A stretch of 64,000 nt of DNA from Paenibacillus harenae (GCF_030812415.1 NZ_JAUSST010000001.1:744001-808000); one strand, 5' to 3'. Numbered from the stretch's first letter, positions 27,593-36,075 are shown. Translations and numbers: made by a program. The notes: generated by a model from the letters alone, not told the origin.

Positions 27593-28687
27593 TTACTTCG
27601 CCAATTGCGAATCGAATACCGCTGCTTGAACCATCCAGCCGAACGGATCCTCGAGTTCGCCCTTCTGAATACCTGTTAGCGTGTCGTATAGCTTCTGCGA
27701 AAGCTCCCCGGTCTTGCCGTTATTGATCACAAGCACCTCGTCTTGCCAGTTGAGCTCGCCGATTGGCGAAATAACGGCTGCCGTACCCGTACCGAACGCT
27801 TCCTCAAGCTTACCTTGCTTGCTCGCCTCGTACAGCTCGCCAATTTCGATCGCACGCTCCTCAACCTCGTATCCCCAATGTCTTAGCAAGTGGATGATCG
27901 AGTTGCGAGTAATGCCGTCCAAGATGCTGCCGCTAAGCGCAGGCGTATGGATAACGCCGCCGATCTTGAAGAAGACGTTCATGCTGCCAACTTCTTCAAT
28001 ATACTTGCGGTGAACGCCGTCCAGCCACAATACTTGCGTATAGCCTTTGTCTTTGGCAAGCTCTTGCGCTTTAAGACCGGCCGCATAGTTGCCAGCCGTT
28101 TTCGCTTCGCCAACGCCGCCCTTTACCGAACGAACATAGTCGGATTCGACGTAGATTTTAACCGGATTAACGCCTTCCGGATAATAGGCGCCTACCGGCG
28201 ACATGATGATGATGAACATATATTCCGTCGACGGGGCTACGCCAAGCTGCGCTTGCGTCGCAATGACGTACGGACGAATATATAACGAGTTTCCTTCCTC
28301 GGAAGGAATCCAGTCTTGATCGACTTGAATAAGCTGCTTAAGCGCTTCAACCGCCTTATTCGGGTCCAACTCCGGAACGCTAAGACGCTCATTCGAACGG
28401 TTCATCCGCAGGAAGTTCTTCTCTGGTCTAAACAACAGTACGCGTCCGTCCTTCGTGCGATACGCTTTCAATCCTTCGAAGATCGTCTGGCCATAGTGGA
28501 ACACCTTCGCGGCCGGATCGAGCACAATCGGCTGGTAAGGAATAACGCGCGGGTTGAACCACCCTTTGCCTTCCTCGTAATTCATAATAAACATATGATC
28601 CGTATAATAATTGCCGAAACCTAGCTTGGACTCCTCGGGCTTAACCTTCTTTGTTGTTGCGCGTTCGATTTGCAAGCCTTCAAGCAT
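27593..28687 (-). CDS. ilvE: branched-chain amino acid aminotransferase
   Basis: 364 residues, a fold-type IV PLP enzyme of the large BCAT2/IlvE-YbgE type that converts Leu, Ile and Val to their 2-oxo acids and back. Seen: FHYGQTIFEGLKAYRTKDG, LFRPEKNFLRMNRS, VKGGVGEAKTAGNYAAGL with the PLP lysine near residue 196, and EAFGTGTAAVISPIGEL. ATG at 28687 is 8 bases after AAGGAG; an earlier in-frame ATG is only 2 bases away. Stands alone, divergent from a LysR gene; leuA with its T-box lies 20 kb away. Confidence 0.95.
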   Translation of the reverse strand: MLEGLQIERATTKKVKPEESKLGFGNYYTDHMFIMNYEEGKGWFNPRVIPYQPIVLDPAAKVFHYGQTIFEGLKAYRTKDGRVLLFRPEKNFLRMNRSNERLSVPELDPNKAVEALKQLIQVDQDWIPSEEGNSLYIRPYVIATQAQLGVAPSTEYMFIIIMSPVGAYYPEGVNPVKIYVESDYVRSVKGGVGEAKTAGNYAAGLKAQELAKDKGYTQVLWLDGVHRKYIEEVGSMNVFFKIGGVIHTPALSGSILDGITRNSIIHLLRHWGYEVEERAIEIGELYEASKQGKLEEAFGTGTAAVISPIGELNWQDEVLVINNGKTGELSQKLYDTLTGIQKGELEDPFGWMVQAAVFDSQLAK

Positions 28688-28808
28688 ATACATCTCTCCT
28701 TTTTTTTAGGGCTGTTAATTGAATGCTAACACTTCATGCGATATATTTAAAATATCTATTTTATACAAACCCCATACCTTAAAGGTATACACAAGCGAGG
28801 GAACTCAA

Positions 28809-29708
28809 ATGGATTTGCGCCAGCTCAAATATTTCGTTGCCATCGCCGAGGAAGGGCAAATCACGCGCGCCGCCAAAAGGCTCAATATGGAGCAGCCGCC
28901 TCTTAGCCGTCAGCTCAAGCTTATCGAAGAGGAGCTTGGCGTGACGCTGTTCGACCGCGGCGGCAAGGGGCTCAAGCTCACCGACGCCGGTCGGCTGCTG
29001 ATGGAGAAAGCCGAGTCGCTTCTATTCCAGTTCGACGACGCCATCCGCGAAGTTCAGGAGACCGAGGAAGGCGCGCGCGGCGTATTGTCCATTGGCTCTG
29101 TCGTGTCATGCATCTCGCTGCTGCCGAAGCAGATCGAGCGCTATCGCGAGCTCTACCCGCATGTGACCTACAAAATACTCGAAGGCGATCATTTCTACCT
29201 TGGCGAGCAGCTTGAGAAAGGCGCGATCGACTTGATCGTTGCGCGTCTTCCGTTCGAGGCGCAATCGATCGTTAGCGATTATACCGTGCTGCCGCTGCCT
29301 TCCGATCCGTTCGTAGCCGTCATTCCCAGCTCCTGGACTGAGCTGTCGAGCCGCCAATCGATCAACATGGTCGAGCTTGCCCAATTCCCGTTCCTGACGC
29401 TAAAGACGGACAAGACGCTCCGTATGCACGAGCAGGTCGTCAACGAATGCAGACGCCATGGCTTCGAGCCTAATATTATATGCGAATGCTCCAGCGTCGC
29501 GATCATCATGTCGCTGATCGCCGCCGGCATCGGAACGACCGTATTTCCGAAATCCGTCCTTTCCTCATTCCCGTCCGATGTCGTCAAGATGCTTCGAATC
29601 GAGGACGCGGACTTCCAATCGGGGGTCGGCATCCTATGGCTGAACGACCGCTACTTGCCGAAGCGCGCGCAATATTTTATCGACAGCTTCCGTCCCGGCT
29701 ACAGCTAG
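28809..29708 (+). CDS. LysR-family transcriptional regulator
   Basis: 299 residues. N-terminal LysR helix-turn-helix (MDLRQLKYFVAIAEEGQITR, then AAKRLNMEQPPLSRQLK) and a C-terminal effector domain, close to the CatM/BenM-like subgroup (VLSIGSVVSCISLLPKQIER, YLPKRAQYFIDSF). ATG at 28809 follows GAGGGA by 8 bases. Divergent from ilvE across 121 bases, so ilvE is a possible target. Confidence 0.92.
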   Translation: MDLRQLKYFVAIAEEGQITRAAKRLNMEQPPLSRQLKLIEEELGVTLFDRGGKGLKLTDAGRLLMEKAESLLFQFDDAIREVQETEEGARGVLSIGSVVSCISLLPKQIERYRELYPHVTYKILEGDHFYLGEQLEKGAIDLIVARLPFEAQSIVSDYTVLPLPSDPFVAVIPSSWTELSSRQSINMVELAQFPFLTLKTDKTLRMHEQVVNECRRHGFEPNIICECSSVAIIMSLIAAGIGTTVFPKSVLSSFPSDVVKMLRIEDADFQSGVGILWLNDRYLPKRAQYFIDSFRPGYS

Positions 29709-29728
29709 CTTATCTAAAGTCAGAAGCC

Positions 29729-30481
29729 TTACTTCGAAAACTGGTCGTCGAGAAATTCCGCTAGCACGTTAGGCAAGCCGATCTGGCCGAGCTGCTTGTT
29801 GTTGTTCATGAGCAGTTGAAGCAGCTCGTCGCTGAAATCGTTGTCCTGCTCCTCCTTGATCGCCTCGATCTCGTCATGCAGCCGCTCCATCTTATGATCG
29901 AGGGCCGAGGCGGAGACCGCCGCTTCGCGCAGCTCGTTCAATAAGCGCTCCGGAATTTCCTGATTGTACTTGTAGAAAATTTTGTGCTCCAAACTAGCCC
30001 AGAAATCCATCGCGATTGTCCGTATTTGCACCTCGACGAACACGTTTTCGCGGCGATCCGAGATGTACACGGGCACTTCAATAATCAGATGCAAGCTTTG
30101 GTAACCGTTCGGCTTCGGATCCTTGATATAATCCTTAACCTCCACGATGTTCAGGTCCGATTGGTTGCGAAGCATATCGCTAATCCGATAAATATCGGAG
30201 ATGAACGAGCACGTTATGCGCATGCCTGCAATATCCCTTATACTGTTGCGGATGCTTGTCAGGCTAAGACCCGTTTGCTTACGGTAAAGCTTCTCGAAAA
30301 TACTCTTCGGCGACTTCAGCCGCGACTTCGTATTTTCGATCGGATTGTATTCATGGAGCAAATGGAATTCTTCCTGCAAAATCTCGATTCTCGTTTCCAG
30401 CTCGCTTAACGCGAATTTGTACATCATCATGAATCTAGTCATTTGAGTCTTCAAGTCTTTAATCATTAACATTTGATCCAT
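29729..30481 (-). CDS. ywaC: small alarmone synthetase, SasA/YwaC (RelP) type
   Basis: 250 residues with the RelA/SpoT synthetase domain only, no hydrolase or regulatory domains. Motifs match YwaC closely as I recall it: YNPIENTKSRLKSPKSIFEK, IRDIAGMRITCSFISDIYRI, DYIKDPKPNGYQSLHLIIEV, VEVQIRTIAMDFWASLEHKI. It transfers pyrophosphate from ATP to GDP/GTP to make (p)ppGpp in the cytosol. It starts inside the end of a MarR gene (23-base overlap), so the two are co-transcribed and probably translationally coupled. The C-terminal tail is about 40 residues longer than the Bacillus protein. Confidence 0.88.
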   Translation of the reverse strand: MDQMLMIKDLKTQMTRFMMMYKFALSELETRIEILQEEFHLLHEYNPIENTKSRLKSPKSIFEKLYRKQTGLSLTSIRNSIRDIAGMRITCSFISDIYRISDMLRNQSDLNIVEVKDYIKDPKPNGYQSLHLIIEVPVYISDRRENVFVEVQIRTIAMDFWASLEHKIFYKYNQEIPERLLNELREAAVSASALDHKMERLHDEIEAIKEEQDNDFSDELLQLLMNNNKQLGQIGLPNVLAEFLDDQFSK

Positions 30482-30923
30482 CGCAGTGATAATCTCCTTC
30501 CAGGCTTTCGTTCAACAGCGTAACGATACGCCTCAGTTCGCGAAGATCCTCTTCCGGTATTCTATCCGTTATGATTTTGATTAACTGCTCATCATTGGCT
30601 CGGAAGGAGGAAATGTATTGCTTGCCCAGCTCGGTGATGGCCAAGTAGACGACTCGGCGGTCCCGCTCGCCTCTGTATCGGTCGATAAGGCCTCTATCGT
30701 ACAGCTTGTCTCCCATTAGCGTAACGGCTCCGGCGGTTAGGAGCAGCAACTCGGCCAAATCCGTCGATTTCAAAGGACTATGCCTGCTCAAATGCTGCAT
30801 CATCCGTATCTGGCTAATGGAGAACGTATCGTCAACGCCCTTATACCATTCGGCTTTAAGCTTCTTGTACGTGCTTTTGAACAATGGCGATAATGTGATC
30901 CACTCTTCATAATTGCTCATCAT
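30459..30923 (-). CDS. MarR-family regulator co-encoded with the alarmone synthetase
   Basis: 154 residues with the MarR winged helix (PLKSTDLAELLLLTAGAVTL, DRGLIDRYRGERDRRVVYL wing). Its last codons overlap the alarmone synthetase start. It probably represses this two-gene operon, so that ligand or redox relief would raise (p)ppGpp production. It is divergent from another MarR gene (31072), with a shared 148-base promoter region. Confidence 0.9.
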   Translation of the reverse strand: MMSNYEEWITLSPLFKSTYKKLKAEWYKGVDDTFSISQIRMMQHLSRHSPLKSTDLAELLLLTAGAVTLMGDKLYDRGLIDRYRGERDRRVVYLAITELGKQYISSFRANDEQLIKIITDRIPEEDLRELRRIVTLLNESLEGDYHCDGSNVND

Positions 30924-30978
30924 TGCACCTCACTTATTCATTTTACCACTCAAACGCTGTAACGAGGATTAAGTTTTG

Positions 30979-31008
30979 TTGACTATTTTGGCACAAAATA
31001 TCTATAAT
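30979..31008 (+). promoter_or_regulatory. sigma-A promoter of MarR gene
   Basis: TTGACT, an 18-base spacer and TATAAT, about 64 bases before the ATG at 31072. The spacer contains GGCACAAAATATC. Confidence 0.75.
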
Positions 31009-31026
31009 GACCTTGGTAACGTTCTT

Positions 31027-31041
31027 GTTAGCTAATCTACC
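31027..31041. promoter_or_regulatory. candidate MarR operator (copy 1)
   Basis: GTTAGCTAATCTACC lies about 20 bases downstream of the -10 box of the MarR gene. It matches GTTAGGTAGCCTACC upstream of the exporter gene (33281-33295) in 12 of 15 positions. Confidence 0.55.
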
Positions 31042-31071
31042 AAACTATTTCCATGAACCGAGGTGATTCGA

Positions 31072-31533
31072 ATGAGTATCGATAAATATGAAAATGTTGA
31101 AAAATTAATCGATATATTTCAACGCTTCGGCAAGGCCGACTGGCGCAAGAAGACGATATTAGGGCTCAAAGCCAGTGAAATGAGAGTGTTGCTGTGCGTA
31201 AAGCAAGGCTCGGTTAATTCTACAAAAGGGACAACCGTTAAATATATTAGCAAACGGCTTCATGTCACATCGCCGACCGTTACCCAAATGGTTAACAACC
31301 TCATTGAAGGCGGATATGTCTACCGCAAGTCGGACACGGCCGATCGGCGGATTACTGAAATAATGCTTACCGAGAAAGGCGAGCAGCTGGCGGATGCCGC
31401 CAAGAAGCGCTATCACGATATGTTCATCGGAATGATCGATCATTTAGGCAAGGAGCAGAGCGATCAATTAATCGAACTGCTGAATCAAGTCTTCGAATAT
31501 TTGGATCCGGATATCAAAAAGGATTCCGAATAG
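31072..31533 (+). CDS. MarR-family transcriptional regulator
   Basis: 153 residues with the winged helix (VKYISKRLHVTSPTVTQMVN, then SDTADRRITEIMLTEKGEQL wing). ATG at 31072 is 6 bases after GAGGTG. It faces the EmrB-type exporter gene tail to tail (31581-33212), and both promoters carry the same 15-base operator-like sequence, so it is the likely repressor of that exporter and of itself. Confidence 0.9.
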   Translation: MSIDKYENVEKLIDIFQRFGKADWRKKTILGLKASEMRVLLCVKQGSVNSTKGTTVKYISKRLHVTSPTVTQMVNNLIEGGYVYRKSDTADRRITEIMLTEKGEQLADAAKKRYHDMFIGMIDHLGKEQSDQLIELLNQVFEYLDPDIKKDSE

Positions 31534-31580
31534 GCACGATGGCCGACCCAAAATCCCTCCTCATGAGTCGCTTATTCAAG

Positions 31581-33212
31581 TTATTGAATAGCCGGCTCTT
31601 TTTTCGTCAAATCCTTTGTTTTACGATCGGCTGGCGAAGCTTCGGCTTTCATGTCGTTGGACGTACGAAGCGGAATCTCCTTCAAGAAGAACACTGCGAC
31701 GAGCGCAACGATAAGGAGCGACATGCCGAATAAAAATACGACCGTTAGCGAATCGCTAAGTACATCGCGAATAAATGCAATCGTCTGATTGAACAGGTCG
31801 TGAATCTCGGTTGGGAGCGTTTCTTGCAGCTCCTTCAGCTTCGGCTGGTCAAGCAGCAATTGCGGATTCATGAAGCTTCCCATCTCTTGTGCCACTTCAG
31901 GATCGACTTTGGACAAATCCGGGCCCTCTCCTGCTGCCAGGGCATCCCTCAGCTTATGCGTAAGCGTCGTGTTCATAACCGTACCCATAACGGCGATACC
32001 GATCGTGCCGCCAAGGTTACGGAACAGCGTAGCCGTACCCGTAGCGACGCCTAGCTGACTCGGAGCGACGGCGTTTTGAACCGTAAGCGTGAAGACCGGC
32101 ATCGAAATGCCAAGACCGATACCGAAAACGATCATGCTCGCGATAGCGATCCATACATTCGTCATGAAGGCCATCATCAGCATACCGATCACCATGAACG
32201 GCATACCGGCAATCGCGAACCGTTTGTATTTGCCGGATTTCGAAATCCAACGACCGGACAACGTACTCAATACGATCATCGCGATCGACATCGGCATATT
32301 GACGAAACCGGATACCGTAGGAGAGATCCCCAGAACGCCTTGCGTGAAGAACGGCAAATACATCATTGCGCCCATCATGCCGGCGTTCATAAGGAAACCG
32401 ATGACGTTCGATACCGTTACGATGCTGTTCTTGAACATCGAGAGCGGCAATACCGGACTTTTCGCTTTGCGTTCAACAAGCAATAGAATAACTAAGAATA
32501 CAGCGGATGCGGCGAGCAGACCGATAATTTCGAACGAGCCCCACTCGTATTTCGTTCCCGCCCAGGAGAACCCGAGAAGCAAGGCAATGATCGTAAGGGA
32601 AAGGAACAACGAGCCCCAGTAATCGATTGGTTCAGTCGTCGTCCGCCCAGTCTTAGGAAACATCCTCCAAATCATGACGAAGGCAACAAGGCCAAGCGGT
32701 AAGAAAATCCAGAATATCCATTCCCAGTCCATATGGTCGACCATAAAGCCGCCAAGCGTCGGTCCGATGACACTGGAGAAGCCGAAGATCGCCATCATGA
32801 CGCCGGTCCACTTCGCGCGCTCGCGCGGAGCGAATAAGTCACCGACAGCCGTAACGGTCGCCGACATGAGAATACCGCCGCCAAGACCTTGAATACCGCG
32901 GTAAGTAATCATTTGGAATATCGTCGTTGACGTACCTGATAAGAAAGCGCCGATTATAAATATGACGATACCGAATAATAGGAACGGCTTCCGTCCGTAA
33001 ATGTCGGATAATTTACCAACGAGCACCGTTGCAATCGTCGAGGTAAGCATGTAGATGGTAATGACCCAAGTGTAGTACTCGATTCCCCCGAGCATGGCAA
33101 TAATCCGTGGCATTGCCGTACTTACGATCGTTTGGTTGATTGCGGCGAAGAACATCGCAGCCATTAACGCGATCATGATCGTCACTTTTTTCTTTTGTGA
33201 TAACTGCTCCAT
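31581..33212 (-). CDS. EmrB/QacA-type MFS multidrug exporter (DHA2, 14 TMS)
   Basis: 543 residues and 14 helices. Seen: MIALMAAMFFAAINQTIVST in helix 1, the motif-A loop GKLSDIYGRKPFLL, and motif C GFSSVIGPTLGGFMVDHMDW. The loop between the last two helices is long and extracellular. Proton-driven drug efflux is the expected role. Convergent with the MarR gene at 31072. An imperfect inverted repeat (TATTCAA-TAAC-TTGAATA) overlaps its stop codon but lacks a U-run. Confidence 0.92.
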   Translation of the reverse strand: MEQLSQKKKVTIMIALMAAMFFAAINQTIVSTAMPRIIAMLGGIEYYTWVITIYMLTSTIATVLVGKLSDIYGRKPFLLFGIVIFIIGAFLSGTSTTIFQMITYRGIQGLGGGILMSATVTAVGDLFAPRERAKWTGVMMAIFGFSSVIGPTLGGFMVDHMDWEWIFWIFLPLGLVAFVMIWRMFPKTGRTTTEPIDYWGSLFLSLTIIALLLGFSWAGTKYEWGSFEIIGLLAASAVFLVILLLVERKAKSPVLPLSMFKNSIVTVSNVIGFLMNAGMMGAMMYLPFFTQGVLGISPTVSGFVNMPMSIAMIVLSTLSGRWISKSGKYKRFAIAGMPFMVIGMLMMAFMTNVWIAIASMIVFGIGLGISMPVFTLTVQNAVAPSQLGVATGTATLFRNLGGTIGIAVMGTVMNTTLTHKLRDALAAGEGPDLSKVDPEVAQEMGSFMNPQLLLDQPKLKELQETLPTEIHDLFNQTIAFIRDVLSDSLTVVFLFGMSLLIVALVAVFFLKEIPLRTSNDMKAEASPADRKTKDLTKKEPAIQ

Positions 33213-33280
33213 GAAGTTTACTCTCCTTGCTTTTATGAATTAATATTTCCCTTTAGCAGTAAAAATACTACCGCTAAATA

Positions 33281-33295
33281 GTTAGGTAGCCTACC
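33281..33295. promoter_or_regulatory. candidate MarR operator (copy 2)
   Basis: GTTAGGTAGCCTACC contains the palindrome AGGTAG-C-CTACCT (33285-33297) and lies 69 bases upstream of the exporter ATG. See the matching site at 31027-31041. Confidence 0.55.
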
Positions 33296-33401
33296 TTTTC
33301 ATGTATCATACAACAATTTTAGTACTAAGACAACTGGCATATTCCGAAAGCATTTTGAACAAATGTTGGGCGGGGTTGTCTGGGTATGGGCAAAAAAAAT
33401 A

Positions 33402-33435
33402 CCGCTAAGAGCGTACTGGCGTACGGCTCTAGCGG
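33402..33435 (-). terminator. terminator after frameshifted membrane-protein gene
   Basis: CCGCTAagAGCGTAC pairs with GTACGGCTcTAGCGG around a TGGC loop; on the minus strand the stem is followed by TATTTTTTTT. Confidence 0.85.
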
Positions 33436-33445
33436 CGTATAACAC

Positions 33446-33848
33446 TACACACTGGATACTGGCTTTTGTTTTAACTTGGCTAGCAAACCTCCCAAATACG
33501 CAGGTGCTGATATTATTAGAACATATAATAAGTTCAGAGCTAATGGATCGCTCCCTGGCACTCCGATCAAGGTTAAGGCTTGATAAACACCAACCAATAA
33601 CGGTATAAGAGCTAGCAGCAACGACTGGTTCCATGTCGCTTCTTTTCTCGTACTTCTCTGCGTACTGAAGCCGCCGAATAGATCGATATCGCTACAAGTA
33701 TGACGTAATACAAACCCTCATGCTCTTGTTGCCATTTTTCCAAGCCCGTTGCTATTACCACCGCGTGTAAAATAATTGAGAATGCAAAACTAGTAAGAAC
33801 AACTACAACAATACCCCAGAGCAATGCTTTAAAATCAATCCTCGACAT
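33446..33848 (-). pseudogene. frameshifted four-helix membrane protein gene
   Basis: ATG at 33848 behind GGGAGG opens MSRIDFKALLWGIVVVVLTS, giving two helices before the frame ends in a basic tail at 33612. From about 33665 another frame continues without interruption, GGFSTQRSTRKEATWNQSLL, two more hydrophobic segments (LLLALIPLLVGVYQALTLIG; LNLLYVLIISAPAYLGGLLA) and stops at 33446 just before a terminator. One single-base change near 33665-33690 would restore a protein of about 133 residues. It is the gene after the ABC-ATPase-like gene broken by the insertion element, so the operon is dead twice over. Sequencing error is the alternative. Confidence 0.7.
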
Positions 33849-33871
33849 ATTTGCCTCCCTGAATAAATCTT

Positions 33872-34234
33872 CTATTCTAGAACAATCATTTCATCTACCA
33901 AATCTGAAATGACTGATTCGTTATCAGATGGAATAATCATCAAGCGATGATTCCTTCTCACAATCCCAGCACAGATTTCTAAACGGACTCTTATCCTCTC
34001 TTTCCAATAACTGTCCAAATAAGGAAAGCAAAAAATACTTTTCCCATGCGCAAGACCGATAGCTACCGTTGCATTCCATCTTTCATTGCTTATGTAATGC
34101 AGCGGACGGTTCATTCTGGAAGGTGATAGCTCCAACTCTTCAACGGCACTCCGAACCGCTTCCTCAGACAGTTTTGGATCCTCTTCAAGCAATTGCTGTA
34201 CAGTCGGATAGTACTTCATGCCAAACTTATTTCT
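33872..34234 (-). pseudogene. 3' part of ABC-ATPase-like gene split by the IS element
   Basis: Read from the target duplication, the frame gives RNKFG and then MKYYPTVQQLLEEDPKLSEE through to DLVDEMIVLE and a stop at 33872. Joined to the 5' part (36444-36154) through one copy of TTTATAAA, it restores a continuous 217-codon frame. The ATG at 34219 is therefore an internal Met and has no good ribosome-binding site. NERWNATVAIGLAHGKSIFC would correspond to the signature and Walker B region of a divergent ABC ATPase. Confidence 0.8.
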
Positions 34235-34242
34235 TTTATAAA
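34235..34242. repeat. 8-bp target-site duplication, left copy
   Basis: TTTATAAA directly abuts the left end of the element; the identical octamer abuts the right end at 36154-36161. Eight-base AT-rich duplications are typical of IS1595-family insertion. Confidence 0.88.
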
Positions 34243-34267
34243 GGCTTTGTTAAACCTTAATGTTGAT
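34243..34267 (+). repeat. left terminal inverted repeat of the IS1595-like element
   Basis: Begins GGCTTTGTTAAA, then CCT, then TAATGTTGAT. The match to the right end is broken only at positions 13-15. Confidence 0.85.
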
Positions 34268-34269
34268 AT

Positions 34270-34298
34270 TTGATAGCTACGAACGAATGTTCTATAAT
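34270..34298 (+). promoter_or_regulatory. transposase promoter containing a LexA (DinR)-type SOS box
   Basis: TTGATA (34270-34275), a 17-base spacer and TATAAT (34293-34298). The spacer contains CGAACGAATGTTCT (34280-34293), which fits the Bacillus LexA consensus CGAAC-RNRY-GTTYC at every position except the last. A repressor bound here would block the promoter completely, so transposition and cargo expression should be DNA-damage inducible. Confidence 0.7.
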
Positions 34299-34332
34299 AA
34301 AGGTAACAATTCGGTTCGGAGATGATTTGTCT

Positions 34333-35389
34333 ATGGATTTAAAGGAGCTAAAAAAGCTTGCTGATACATTAGACGATAGTGGTAAGCAAGAACTTATCTT
34401 CTTTTTGCAATCCCGAACCAAGGGTGTGGCGGCTCCCGTTCGAGCAATTGACGAAATCCAAGAGCAGAAGCACAATGATGGGCTTGTTTGTCCGCATTGC
34501 AAAACCCATTCTGTCGTTCGTTTTGGGAAGTACGCCATAAAAACACGTGCTGGAGAGGTTAAACGTCAGCGTTACCGTTGTAAATACTGTCGCCAAACCT
34601 TTAATGACCTTACAAACACCCCGACCTCATGTGTGGGTTCGTTTTATTGAATGCATGATTGAGGGTTATTCGCTGAGGAAATGTGCCGAGCAATTAAACG
34701 ACGAAGTCACACATGTCACATTGTTTTACTGGCGACATAAGATTCTTGCTGCCCTGAGACAGATTCCAACAGAATCATTCCAAGGTATCGTTGAAATGGA
34801 CGAGACCTACTTTTTGTACTCGGAAAAGGGCAAGCGGAACATCACCGAACGCAAGCCACGTAAACGAGGCGGAAAAGCCAAATATCGTGGCATAAGCAAG
34901 GACCAAGTGTGTGTCCTCGTTGCCCGCGACCGTCAGAAAATGACTTACTCTGGCGTTCTTGGGCGTGGTCGCATTCGGACAACGAAATTAGATGAGGCGA
35001 TTGGCGGTCATCTATCGGACTCAAACGTGCTTTGCACGGATTCCTGGCGGGCATTCAGCTCCTATGCGAATGCAAAGGGCTTGGCTCATTACCGATTCAA
35101 GTCCGACGGAAAACAACGTATCAAAGGCGTATACCATATCCAAAACGTAAACAGCTATCACAGCCGCTTGAAGAAGTGGATGGACCGCTTCAATGGTGTT
35201 GCAACCAAATATTTGCAACATTATTTGGCTTGGTTTCGTTATTTAGACAGCAAGGATTATGAGAATACAGCATCGAATAAGAAAAACATGTTGGTCATTT
35301 CTTGCCTATTTTCTGTGAGTCAGACCAATCGTAAACTTCGTCAATCTACTTTTCTTGATAAATTAACAGGCTATCAATTTAACGTGTAA
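34333..35389 (+). pseudogene. IS1595-family transposase, interrupted by a frameshift/deletion
   Basis: The first frame (34333-34650) holds MDLKELKKLADTLDDSGKQE and the zinc ribbon CPHCKTHSVVRFGKYA...CKYCRQTFNDLTNTP. The second frame (usable from about 34610 to 35389, +1 relative to the first) continues HVWVRFIECMIEGYSLRKCA, then the ISXO2-type catalytic domain: IVEMDETYFLYSEKGK, VLCTDSWRAFSSYA and NVNSYHSRLKKWMDRFNGVA. Compared with relatives, roughly five residues also seem missing at the junction, so a small deletion is more likely than programmed frameshifting. ATG at 34333 has GGAG 11 bases upstream. Confidence 0.8.
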
Positions 35390-35397
35390 AAGAGGTA

Positions 35398-36075
35398 ATG
35401 CTTTTGAAGACGACGATAAATCAATTTAACAAAGTTGCAGAAGAATACGATTTTGTGAACACCTTATTAAATGATTATTCTTTTTTTATGTTTAACCTTC
35501 CTTTGCATAGAGGACGAGCATTAGATGTTGGCTGTGGTTCAGGTATATTAGTTAATGAATTGTCTTCTCATTTCGATGAGGTAGTGGGAATTGATATTTC
35601 AGGTGAAATGCTTGAGATAGCTAAAGCGAAGCGGCAACATCCAAATACTACCTACTTGAATATGGACGCAGAAAATCTTATCTTTGATAGAAAATTTGAT
35701 TTAATTGTGAGCAGAACCACTTTCCATCATCTAAACAATATACCGAGTGTTATAAACAATATGAAAAAGCTATTAAATGATGGTGGGAAAATTGTTATTC
35801 TTGATAATGTATCTGAGAAAGAAACCCCTGCAACCTACGTTTACATTCTTGGAGCGATATTTGAGTTCATTCCTCATCTTCGCAAATATGGGTTAAAGAA
35901 CGCCATTAGAATTTTCAAGCACAACATTTCTAAGCCGTGGCTTGAACATTTAGCATCCGATAAATATATATCCGAAAAACAATATTATGAACTGTATGGA
36001 AAGTTATTGCCTAATTGTAAATTTCAAAGAATGGGCTGGGCAATGGGTATTGTATTTTGTATGGGAAAAATATAA
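35398..36075 (+). CDS. passenger SAM-dependent methyltransferase carried by the IS element
   Basis: 225 residues, class I methyltransferase of the Methyltransf_11/UbiE-like type: motif I RALDVGCGSGILVNELSS (about residues 38-55), motif II acidic EVVGIDISGEMLEIAKAK, then NMDAENLIFDRKFDLIVSRT and GGKIVILDNVSE. A small molecule is the likely substrate, not DNA: no DPPY or PC motif is seen. It starts 8 bases after the transposase stop (ATG abutting AGAGGT; a TTG at 35404 is an alternative), so it is transcribed with it and under the same SOS-type promoter. AT-richer than the surrounding chromosome, consistent with transfer. Confidence 0.85.
   Translation: MLLKTTINQFNKVAEEYDFVNTLLNDYSFFMFNLPLHRGRALDVGCGSGILVNELSSHFDEVVGIDISGEMLEIAKAKRQHPNTTYLNMDAENLIFDRKFDLIVSRTTFHHLNNIPSVINNMKKLLNDGGKIVILDNVSEKETPATYVYILGAIFEFIPHLRKYGLKNAIRIFKHNISKPWLEHLASDKYISEKQYYELYGKLLPNCKFQRMGWAMGIVFCMGKI

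Noticed and set aside
31565..31600. Terminator behind the EmrB-type exporter
   Set aside because: TATTCAA-TAAC-TTGAATA is a short AT-rich stem without a U-run in the right place.
33872..34219. Independent 115-residue protein starting at ATG 34219
   Set aside because: No ribosome-binding site, and the frame continues upstream through the target duplication into the 5' half on the other side of the IS element.
34600..34660. Programmed ribosomal frameshift in the transposase
   Set aside because: No clear slippery heptamer or downstream pseudoknot, and residues appear to be missing at the junction, so a deletion fits better.
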